Part shown: in pieces, positions 1-5,942 of the stretch
Numbering within the stretch: the stretch's first letter is position 1
Layout: each line of letters opens with the position of its first letter
DNA from: Bacteroidota bacterium
GTDB taxonomy: Bacteria > Bacteroidota > Ignavibacteria > Ignavibacteriales > Ignavibacteriaceae
DNA length: 15,501 nt
Assembly: GCA_021793635.1 (NCBI GenBank)
Contig: JAJYSI010000021.1
Coordinates: 1-15,501, forward strand
Reading direction: 5' to 3'
Notes under the pieces: generated by a model
Database searches by the model: none
Told to the model about the DNA's origin: nothing
What the model saw: only the letters and a program-made list of their open reading frames with translations
Position numbers and translations under genes: made by a program

Positions 1-135
1 TACCGGAATGAATTCGAAGTCAAGCTCTTTGCTTTTCTTCTTTAATACTTCTATGCTGTTGTTTAGTACGCTTTTCATATCGCCCTTAAATATCGGGCGG
101 AACGTACCTGTCAATGCTACTTTTAGTCTTTCCAT
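1..135 (-). CDS. N-terminal fragment of an unidentified protein (possibly sugar isomerase-like)
   Basis: The first 45 codons of a gene that runs off the left edge. It starts with ATG at 135-133, and an AGGAT Shine-Dalgarno-like sequence lies 6 nt upstream. The fragment begins MERLKVALTGTFRPIF and continues as a basic, probably helical stretch into a beta-strand-like end (FEFIPV). The pattern of a short strand, a loop with TFRP, and a helix resembles the N-terminal Rossmann-like domain of L-fucose/L-arabinose isomerase-like proteins, but 45 residues are too few to assign a family. It is separated from the upstream regulator by 155 bp and may have its own promoter. The reading frame is convincing; the function is a guess. 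Confidence 0.6.
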   Translation of the reverse strand, partial: MERLKVALTGTFRPIFKGDMKSVLNNSIEVLKKKSKELDFEFIPV

Positions 136-208
136 TTGATTATCCTAGTGTCGTTTTCAAAAAAATAATAATAGATGCATTTTTCAAAAATATCTTTTTT
201 AGATTAAG

Positions 209-282
209 ATCATTTAAAATGAAAAATGATAAAAGGAATAAATATCCTTGATGAATTAAAAGTTCTTAGAGGGAAATTTCCC
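209..282. repeat. Cluster of three short inverted repeats
   Basis: Three inverted repeats lie between the FadR-type regulator and the left-edge gene. The first has arms ATCATTT/AAATGAT around 8 nt (209-230). The second has arms AAGGA/TCCTT around 7 nt (233-249). The third is a perfect 12-bp palindrome, GGGAAATTTCCC (271-282), starting 8 nt past the regulator's stop codon. None is followed on the minus strand by a clean T-tract, so they are not convincing intrinsic terminators. They could be regulator binding sites or a 3' stabilising structure. Confidence 0.4.
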
Positions 283-290
283 GCTGCTAA

Positions 291-998
291 TCAGTTTTGA
301 ATTGTTGGAATGTTGGATAAAGTTTTAAACTGCTCTTCCATATTGGAACGCTGCAGCAAAAGTTTTCTTGTATTGCTGATATGAATCTTCATCTTTCGTT
401 CAGCAAGCTCCGGTTCTCTATTTATTATAGCTTTAATGATTTCAAGATGCTCATTTACCGTGGTCTCAATTCTTCCTTCCATATGACCAGAGATAAACCG
501 GATTCTATGTATTTGTCCAAGCAGACTGGTAATTATTTTATGAATTCTATCGTTGCCTGCAATATCCAGGATGAGCTCATGAAGCTTTGTATCGGCATCA
601 AAGGAAAGGACACTGTCATTTTTCTTTGCGGCTAATAAAAGCTGTGCTTCTATGTTTGTAAATTTTTTTATATCGTCTTCAGTTATTTTTTTGGCTGCGG
701 ATTTTGCAGCAAAGCTCTCTAAAGCATACCTTATATCCAGAATTTCTTCTATATCATCTCTCTTTAAATCAGAAACGTAGGTGCCTCTATACGGAATGTT
801 TTTAACCAATCCGTCATGTTCAAGCTTTCTGAAAATTTCTCTAACAGGTGTACGGCTTATGGAATATTGTTTTACAATTTCTTCTTCGGTTATAGGCTGC
901 CCTGCGCTCAATCTATGAGAAATAATGCTGAGTTTAAGCTGAGTATAAACATACTCTTTTTTCGAGGTTCCCTTTTTAACCGATAAAACTTCCGACAC
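291..998 (-). CDS. GntR-family transcriptional regulator, FadR/FCD subfamily
   Basis: A 235-residue regulator of the FadR type. The winged helix-turn-helix spans about residues 14-76, with the recognition segment SISRTPVREIFRKLEHDGLV and wing RGTYV. The FCD ligand-binding domain spans about 82-212. Its usual metal/ligand-binding residues appear present as D136, H140, H184 and H206, so the sensor probably binds a carboxylate such as a sugar acid or its breakdown product. The start is GTG at 998-996, with GAAAGG 8 nt upstream. It lies 118 bp downstream of the hydroxyacid dehydrogenase. A GTATAC-centred site upstream of that dehydrogenase fits operators known for relatives such as B. subtilis GntR and the UxuR group, so it probably controls that gene and possibly itself. 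The ligand is not known. Confidence 0.93.
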   Translation of the reverse strand: MSEVLSVKKGTSKKEYVYTQLKLSIISHRLSAGQPITEEEIVKQYSISRTPVREIFRKLEHDGLVKNIPYRGTYVSDLKRDDIEEILDIRYALESFAAKSAAKKITEDDIKKFTNIEAQLLLAAKKNDSVLSFDADTKLHELILDIAGNDRIHKIITSLLGQIHRIRFISGHMEGRIETTVNEHLEIIKAIINREPELAERKMKIHISNTRKLLLQRSNMEEQFKTLSNIPTIQN

Positions 999-1084
999 CC
1001 TGATTGCCTTTCAATAATTATTCACAAAAATTTGTTAACCTAATTTTATTCATTGCAAATATAAGTATTTAATTCAAATAATTG

Positions 1085-1112
1085 ATTATAACCATCTAAA
1101 TTTTGGAAGCAA
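1085..1112 (-). promoter_or_regulatory. Candidate sigma70-like promoter for the FadR-type regulator
   Basis: On the minus strand TTGCTT (1112-1107) and a perfect TATAAT (1090-1085) are separated by 16 nt, about 90 bp before the GTG start. The -35 box is weak (3 of 6). A Bacteroidota-like -7 element, TATATTTG, also occurs at 1063-1056 but lacks a TTTG partner at the right distance. Either could drive the regulator separately from the dehydrogenase. Confidence 0.35.
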
Positions 1113-1116
1113 TAAT

Positions 1117-2085
1117 TTATCTTTTGGGTGAGGCAAAATTTATAAAGTTTACGGAAGGCTGACCACTTAGTACCAGCTCAATATCATGAGCTATTGAATT
1201 TATTACTTTATCTTGAGACTCTTTCGTAAATCCCCCGATGTGCGGCGTAAATATTACGTTATCCATCTCGTTTAGTTTTGATTTCTCCGGAGGCTCTTTT
1301 AGCCTGACATCAAGAGCAACGCCTTTTAATCTTCCGCTTTCTAAAGCCTGAATTAAATCTTCCTCAACAATTACATTCCCTCGCGATGTGTTTATTAAAT
1401 AAGCTCCGGGTTTTATTTTATTATAGGTTTCCGTATTGAATAAACCTATCGTGTCTTTAGTAGAAGGCAGATGAACAGTAATTACATCCGATTGTCCAAG
1501 CAGCTCATCGAGGGATGATGCCTGATTAACTATTCCTTCCATACCGGCACCGTTATAATATTTATCATAAGCTATTACTTTCATGCCGAAAGCATTAGCT
1601 CGAACGGCAACAGTTTTTCCAATCTTGCCAAAACCGACAATGCCTAATGTCTTCCCATAAATCTCAACACCAAAGTGACCTTGTCTGTCCCAATTGCCTG
1701 CTTTAGTCGATCTATCTGCAGAAGGAATTTTTCTCGCTAGAGAAATCATTAAGCCGACTGCTAATTCAGCTGTTGCGATTGTATTTCCATCAGGAGTATA
1801 GCAGACAACAACTCCTTTCTTGCTTGCGTAATCGACATCAATATTATCATAACCTACGCCTGCTCTGCCAATTATTTGCAAAGTATCTGCGCTATCGATA
1901 ATCTTTTTATCTACCTTAGCTTGGTTCCTGACCAAAATTGCTTTTGCACTTTTGGCTGCTTCAGCGAATTTGTCGGTATCCTTCCACAGATCATTTTCTT
2001 TTAAAATTGTGTATTGATTCTTTAAATCATCTAAAGCTTTACCGGTTATGTTTTCAGGTATTAAAATATCCAATTTAGTATCCAT
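1117..2085 (-). CDS. D-2-hydroxyacid dehydrogenase (3-phosphoglycerate dehydrogenase-like, no ACT domain)
   Basis: A 322-residue NAD(P)-dependent D-isomer-specific 2-hydroxyacid dehydrogenase, likely cytosolic. The substrate domain is split around a Rossmann domain (about residues 100-285). The nucleotide loop is GFGKIG (151-156), with D174 at the end of the next strand, suggesting NAD preference. The catalytic triad is visible: R235 in NTSRG, E264 in the LKEPP segment and H282 in TPHIGG. No ACT regulatory domain follows, so it is the short form, and substrate cannot be told from sequence (glyoxylate, hydroxypyruvate, 3-phosphoglycerate or another sugar-derived acid). The ATG at 2085-2083 has no clear Shine-Dalgarno. 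The 343-bp leader region carries two operator-like palindromes, so expression is probably tied to the neighbouring FadR-type and LacI-type regulators. A role in uronate catabolism is inferred from context. Confidence 0.92.
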   Translation of the reverse strand: MDTKLDILIPENITGKALDDLKNQYTILKENDLWKDTDKFAEAAKSAKAILVRNQAKVDKKIIDSADTLQIIGRAGVGYDNIDVDYASKKGVVVCYTPDGNTIATAELAVGLMISLARKIPSADRSTKAGNWDRQGHFGVEIYGKTLGIVGFGKIGKTVAVRANAFGMKVIAYDKYYNGAGMEGIVNQASSLDELLGQSDVITVHLPSTKDTIGLFNTETYNKIKPGAYLINTSRGNVIVEEDLIQALESGRLKGVALDVRLKEPPEKSKLNEMDNVIFTPHIGGFTKESQDKVINSIAHDIELVLSGQPSVNFINFASPKR

Positions 2086-2240
2086 AATTTTGTTATTTAA
2101 ATATTCAGTTACTCGGCAGTTTATGCTTAATCATCTTCGTTAATAAAAAAGCACCGAGCATTGAGTTCATCTGCTTAAAAATTCAAATCCCTTTAGCTAA
2201 GCCGGGCATAGCTTCGCCACGTGAGTTACATAAAATAAGC

Positions 2241-2258
2241 ATACAATATTGTATACAT
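2241..2258. promoter_or_regulatory. Putative operator for the FadR/GntR-type regulator
   Basis: A perfect 14-bp palindrome, ATACAATATTGTAT (2241-2254), overlaps TGTATACA (2250-2257). The ATTGTATAC core matches the GTATAC-centred operators of FadR-subfamily regulators such as B. subtilis GntR. It lies about 155-175 bp upstream of the dehydrogenase start, and the only FadR-type regulator in the window is the next gene in the same direction. That the two belong together is inference. Confidence 0.45.
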
Positions 2259-2343
2259 TAGTTAATTAAAAATTATCATCTTTACAGAATTGAAGTACTG
2301 CAAAATTTTATCAAGGATAAATTCCTTCAGTAATCAATCCTTA

Positions 2344-2359
2344 TGTTGAAAGATCAACA
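2344..2359. repeat. 16-bp inverted repeat
   Basis: Arms TGTTGA and TCAACA flank AAGA. It lies 36 bp from the LacI-type site at 2396-2409, in the leader region of the dehydrogenase. It could be a regulator site or a small hairpin; no T-tract follows on the minus strand. Confidence 0.35.
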
Positions 2360-2395
2360 AAGTATTTAATTGTGTTTAACCTTTGATACTATCTC

Positions 2396-2409
2396 TGCAA
2401 AGGTTTGCA
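2396..2409. promoter_or_regulatory. Putative LacI-family operator (second site)
   Basis: TGCAAAGGTTTGCA is an inverted repeat with 6-bp arms around GG. It matches the site at the lacI-type promoter (3477-3490) at 11 of 14 positions. It sits 19 bp beyond the LacI-type gene's stop codon and about 310 bp upstream of the dehydrogenase. This placement would let the same repressor act on the dehydrogenase unit or loop with its own promoter. Confidence 0.5.
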
Positions 2410-2428
2410 AAAAAAAGAAAATTTTGAT

Positions 2429-3436
2429 TTAAGTTGATTGTCTAACAATCAATTCCGTGTCCAAAATCAATGACTTTGGATTTATGGATTTCTTTTCAGA
2501 TTCAATCACCTCTATTAAAATCTCGGCAGCCTTCTTACCCATCTCAAATGACGGCTGGCTTACCGCAGTCATCGGCGGCTCTACTAGAGTCATAATCTTG
2601 TTATTTGAAAATCCCACGATTCCAATTTCAGCAGGAATTTTTAATCCTGATTCTCTTATTCGTTGATAAGCTCCAATAGCTACAGTTGCATTGACGGCAA
2701 AAATTGCATCCGGAATATTTTTCTGTGTAAACAGTTTATCCATTGACGTATAACCGTCTATCTCATCTAACCCGCCGTACTGGACGAGCTCATTTTCAAA
2801 ATTCAAACCTCTGGCATGTAAAGCTTCCTTATAACCGTTAAGCCTTTCGCGGCAAATTTCAAGAGTCTGAGGACCAGCTAGATGAGCAATACGTTTATAA
2901 CCCCGGTTTATTAAATGTATAACTGCTTCAGTAGAACCTTTAGCGTTATCAATAATAACTTTACCTGTAGAGATATCCTCGCAGGCGCGGTCAAAAAATA
3001 CCAAAGGAATTCCGTGGTCAATTACATTCTTAAAGTGCACGCTGCTTGTTGTATTCTGGGAAATGGAAGCTATAACTCCGGCTACCCTTTGCTGAACCAT
3101 CGAATTTGTATTAATAACTTCTCTTTCATAACTCTCGTTAGATTGACAGACAATAATAGTATAACCTCGGTTATATGCAACCTCCTCAATACCGCTTATT
3201 GCAGATGAAAAGAAATCATGCTTTATTTCTGGAACGATTACACCAACAATTGTAGTGCGGTTATTCTTTAAGCTTTGAGCAATCGGATTCGGTTTGAAAT
3301 TGTATTTTTTTGCAAGCTGAAGCACCTGCTTTTTAGTAGCTTCCTTTACATCCGGGTGATTGCTCAATGCACGGGAAACAGTTGAAGCTGATATTCCTAA
3401 CTTCTTCGCTATATCTGTAATTGTTATATGTCTCAT
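2429..3436 (-). CDS. LacI-family transcriptional repressor
   Basis: A 335-residue LacI/PurR-type regulator of standard length. The helix-turn-helix is at about residues 4-23 (TDIAKKLGISASTVSRALSN). The hinge helix lies around 50-58, with L56 at the position that inserts into the minor groove at the operator centre. A periplasmic-binding-protein-fold sensor domain follows from about residue 62 (TTIVGVIVPEIKHDFFSSAI) to the end. It probably binds a sugar released by the upstream operon; the ligand is not predictable. The ATG at 3436-3434 has no Shine-Dalgarno. It has a promoter of its own in the 102-bp gap after the GH28 gene, with an operator-like palindrome at the predicted transcription start, which suggests autorepression. 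A second matching operator follows the gene. Confidence 0.95.
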   Translation of the reverse strand: MRHITITDIAKKLGISASTVSRALSNHPDVKEATKKQVLQLAKKYNFKPNPIAQSLKNNRTTIVGVIVPEIKHDFFSSAISGIEEVAYNRGYTIIVCQSNESYEREVINTNSMVQQRVAGVIASISQNTTSSVHFKNVIDHGIPLVFFDRACEDISTGKVIIDNAKGSTEAVIHLINRGYKRIAHLAGPQTLEICRERLNGYKEALHARGLNFENELVQYGGLDEIDGYTSMDKLFTQKNIPDAIFAVNATVAIGAYQRIRESGLKIPAEIGIVGFSNNKIMTLVEPPMTAVSQPSFEMGKKAAEILIEVIESEKKSINPKSLILDTELIVRQST

Positions 3437-3476
3437 TTATTTTTTTTGCATTGAATAATTAATTCACAATCGTTCC

Positions 3477-3490
3477 CGCAAACGTATGCA
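3477..3490. promoter_or_regulatory. Putative LacI-family operator at the lacI-type promoter
   Basis: The plus strand reads CGCAAACGTATGCA. Its inner 12 bp (3478-3489) is palindromic except for one base pair, and it has the central CpG typical of LacI/PurR operators. It lies immediately after the predicted -10 box, about at the transcription start, where bound repressor would block initiation. Confidence 0.55.
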
Positions 3491-3507
3491 ATTTACGAGT
3501 GTAAATT
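3490..3507. repeat. 18-bp inverted repeat overlapping the -10 box
   Basis: Perfect arms AATTTAC and GTAAATT are separated by GAGT. The repeat covers the predicted -10 element of the LacI-type gene and abuts the operator. It is not followed by a T-tract on the minus strand, so a terminator for the upstream operon is unlikely. A second regulator's site is possible. Confidence 0.45.
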
Positions 3508-3518
3508 ATTTTTGTCAA
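3490..3518 (-). promoter_or_regulatory. Sigma70-like promoter of the LacI-type gene
   Basis: On the minus strand a perfect TTGACA (3518-3513) is followed after exactly 17 nt by TAAATT (3495-3490), which matches TATAAT at 4 of 6 positions. The start codon is 54 nt further on. The box positions, spacing and adjacent operator make this the best promoter in the window. Confidence 0.6.
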
Positions 3519-3538
3519 GTTATTTTTGATTTTTTTCT

Positions 3539-5143
3539 TTAGAAATTAATATTTGATATGAGCTTTACCTGCTCGCCAGTTTTTGATATGAATGGCGTAT
3601 TGAAGTTCCTTAAATCATTGCCAAGAAGAAAAATATTCTTCGAATTAGTATCTTTGACAGCTACAAAGGCATTTGTCCTTCCCGTTGATTTAGAATTCTG
3701 TACACAGACATCTTTGCTTTTGTTTATACCTATCAGACTTGATGCATTCTTGCCAACAGCAGCATTTAATCCGCTAATCTTTATTCCGTCAACATCATCC
3801 ATTACAATTGCGGGACGTTCATCGATTCTATCGAAAGAGATATCTACATTATCAAGCTTTACTCCTTGTGCATGCCGGATATAAAATCCATATGCCGGTA
3901 GATTTCCCCACATCGTTCCTTCGGGATAATTGTCCTCCTTTTCAGCAACCTCGGTTTTGTATTCTTCTTTTTTTACTCCGCCTCCAAAAATAATTTTGAT
4001 ATTGCTTAGAGTAATGTTTTCAATTTTATGATTCGGTATGCCGGTAATTGAACAGCCAATGCTTCCAACATTTTTTGCAATGACGTTATCTATAATAACA
4101 TTTTTAAATATTCCAACTCCAGGAGTTGGAGCGCTCTCCGTATATTTTCTTGCGCGGTTTCCCAATCGTAAACAAATAGGCACTTGAGGTCCATCAATAA
4201 TAACGTTTGAAATAGTTACGTCTTCAAGTATTCCACCATCGACAGTTGCCAATGTAATTCCGCTCGTTCCTTCGGGATAACCGAAAATTACTTTTTTCAT
4301 TTTAGAAGGTCTGACTACCATATTTGAAATCGTAACGTTCCTAAATCCTCCGGTTGATTCAGTCCCCATTTTAATTGCGTTGCAGTGGCTGCTGACAATG
4401 CAATTAGTGATTACAACATTTTCCGTAATTGAAGGCGAAGTACTTTTCAAAACTATGCCGTCGTCATCGGTATCTCCGGTGCAGTCAGATATAATAACAT
4501 CTTTACAGCCGTCGATATCCATCATATCATTATTCTGGTTTGCGTGGTTAAAAACTTTAATGCCATGGATCCTCAATCCGGTGCAAGCTAAATACTGCTG
4601 CATCCACATTGCCGAATTCTGCAAAGTTACGTTTTCCACTTTAATATTTTTACACTCTACAAAGCGAATAATGAACGGACGGTTTTTATAACGATCGGGT
4701 TTTATTTTTGTTTTGACTTTGAATGCACCTCCCTGTCCATCAATTATCCCCTCGCCTTCAATTGAAATATTTTTTACACCTTCAGCATTAAATAAACTGT
4801 AGCGAAGAAAAGCGTCATTGTATGATTTCATTTTTGGCTGATGCGGCTGGTAATCAGCAATGTTTGTACTTCCTAAAATTGCCGCACCGTTGTCAAGATA
4901 TAAGGTAACATCGTCTTTCAACTCCAACGAGCCTGTCAAATATTTGCCAGCCGGGAAAAAAACTGTTCCGCCAGTTTTAGAACATTTATCAATTGCACTT
5001 TGTAAGGCAGCCGTATTTAAAGTTACACCGTCCCCAATTGCACCGAAATCTTTTACATTAAAAATATCTTTTGATTGGGCGCAAACTATTGAAGTTAAAA
5101 GCAAACCAAACATAGCAACTTCAATTTTAAAGAAGAGTTTCAT
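3539..5143 (-). CDS. Secreted glycoside hydrolase family 28 enzyme (polygalacturonase-like)
   Basis: A 534-residue exported enzyme of the polygalacturonase family, probably hydrolysing galacturonic acid or related linkages in pectin. The start chosen is ATG at 5143-5141 (MKLFFKIEVAMFGLLL), which gives a proper signal peptide with likely cleavage after VCA at residue 22. A longer frame from 5191 would bury the signal peptide and overlap the upstream gene. GH28 landmarks follow: FNVKDFGAIGDG (about 28-39), NND (204-206) in place of NTD, DDD (226-228), and H253 in SSHCNAIKMGTES. The usual G-H-G motif and a clear R-I-K are not seen, so this is a divergent, perhaps exo-acting, subfamily. Parallel beta-helix repeats (VxITNxxV-type) fill the rest. 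It is the last gene of the operon, 25 nt after the NagB-like gene. Confidence 0.9.
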   Translation of the reverse strand: MKLFFKIEVAMFGLLLTSIVCAQSKDIFNVKDFGAIGDGVTLNTAALQSAIDKCSKTGGTVFFPAGKYLTGSLELKDDVTLYLDNGAAILGSTNIADYQPHQPKMKSYNDAFLRYSLFNAEGVKNISIEGEGIIDGQGGAFKVKTKIKPDRYKNRPFIIRFVECKNIKVENVTLQNSAMWMQQYLACTGLRIHGIKVFNHANQNNDMMDIDGCKDVIISDCTGDTDDDGIVLKSTSPSITENVVITNCIVSSHCNAIKMGTESTGGFRNVTISNMVVRPSKMKKVIFGYPEGTSGITLATVDGGILEDVTISNVIIDGPQVPICLRLGNRARKYTESAPTPGVGIFKNVIIDNVIAKNVGSIGCSITGIPNHKIENITLSNIKIIFGGGVKKEEYKTEVAEKEDNYPEGTMWGNLPAYGFYIRHAQGVKLDNVDISFDRIDERPAIVMDDVDGIKISGLNAAVGKNASSLIGINKSKDVCVQNSKSTGRTNAFVAVKDTNSKNIFLLGNDLRNFNTPFISKTGEQVKLISNINF

Positions 5144-5168
5144 ATTAATTCCAGATGTGTATTTTCTT

Positions 5169-5942
5169 TCATATAAGTGAAGCCGATTCATTGTCTAAGT
5201 ATAAAACCGCATTGGGATGAGTGCGAAGAATCGTAGCCGGACATTTGGTTGATACCCCAGAATAGAGACTGTTCTTCACAGCTTCAGCTTTTCTTATTCC
5301 CGGAACGACAATATTTAAAATATTTCCTGCCATCAGCGCCGGCACAGTTAAGCTGTACGCCGTTGGAGGTACCTCATCAATTGTTTTGAACCCGGCATCA
5401 TTAACCTGCTGAGTTTTACATTTTTCATCAAGCTCGACAATCTTCACGAAGTAAGGATCATTAAAGTCCGCGACCGGCGGATCGTTAAATGCAATGTGCC
5501 CGTTCTCGCCGATGCCTAAACAAACAATGTCAATCGGAGATTCTTTCAATAAAGCCTCATACCGTTTGCATTCGGCATCCCGATCTTCCGCTTGAGAATT
5601 TATAAAATGAACTTTCTTGAAATTAACTTTTGAAAAGATATGATCGTTTAAATATTTTGAAAACAGCTCGCCCGAATCTTCCGGCAATCCCATATATTCA
5701 TCCATGTGCAACGCAACAATTCTCGACCAATCTATCGATTTAATCTTCGTCAACTCTTCTAAAAATTCATTCTGTGAAGGAGCCGCTGCAAAGATCATTC
5801 TGATTTCATTTTTCTTACTTAATAAATCTTTTATCAATTCAGCCACATGGTTTGCAGAAAGTTTTCCCATTTTGTTTCTATTTTCCGCAACAACTACTTT
5901 AAGCTTTTCAACGTCGAAGTTTCTTATTGCTTTACTTTCCAT
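5169..5942 (-). CDS. NagB-fold protein (glucosamine-6-phosphate deaminase-like, atypical active site)
   Basis: A 257-residue cytosolic protein of the glucosamine-6-phosphate isomerase/6-phosphogluconolactonase fold. LHMDEYMGL (79-86) carries D81, equal to the E. coli NagB catalytic D72, and GIGENGHIAFNDPP (143-156) carries H149. By my alignment from memory, E. coli D141 is N147 here, E148 is D154, and R172 is K174, while K208 is kept as K218. The phosphate-binding loop, usually LPTGGTP, reads FAAAPSQ (51-57). Deamination of glucosamine-6-phosphate is therefore doubtful; an isomerase or ring-opening role on another, perhaps unphosphorylated, sugar is possible. No deacetylase or kinase is nearby. 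The start codon lies inside the end of the GH105 gene (11-nt overlap) and has the strongest Shine-Dalgarno of the operon, indicating coupled expression. Confidence 0.85.
   Translation of the reverse strand: MESKAIRNFDVEKLKVVVAENRNKMGKLSANHVAELIKDLLSKKNEIRMIFAAAPSQNEFLEELTKIKSIDWSRIVALHMDEYMGLPEDSGELFSKYLNDHIFSKVNFKKVHFINSQAEDRDAECKRYEALLKESPIDIVCLGIGENGHIAFNDPPVADFNDPYFVKIVELDEKCKTQQVNDAGFKTIDEVPPTAYSLTVPALMAGNILNIVVPGIRKAEAVKNSLYSGVSTKCPATILRTHPNAVLYLDNESASLI

Larger units (their letters stand above)
2086..2428. other. 343-bp intergenic region upstream of the dehydrogenase, rich in palindromes
   Basis: No gene is visible. From right to left it holds a LacI-type palindrome (2396-2409), an inverted repeat TGTTGA/TCAACA around AAGA (2344-2359), an AT-rich stretch, two overlapping GTATAC-type palindromes (2241-2258), and a more GC-rich patch with a small hairpin AGCTA/TAGCT (2195-2213) and CACGTG (2218-2223). 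A T-run on the minus strand after CGGTGC (2145-2156) has no strong stem. A promoter for the dehydrogenase is expected here, but no strong match is visible; the minus strand has only a GATAAT-like box near 2280. Confidence 0.6.

Noticed and set aside
2145..2158. CGGTGC followed by six T on the minus strand, like an intrinsic terminator
   Set aside because: There is no matching upstream arm for a stable stem, and it lies in the leader just before the dehydrogenase.
2915..3208. Open frame of about 97 codons on the plus strand
   Set aside because: It lies opposite the LacI-type gene, has no family-like sequence, and the minus-strand protein is full length and well conserved. The same applies to the other plus-strand frames.
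5144..5191. Longer start for the GH28 gene
   Set aside because: It overlaps the NagB-like gene by 23 nt and puts 16 polar residues before the signal peptide; the ATG at 5143 fits better.
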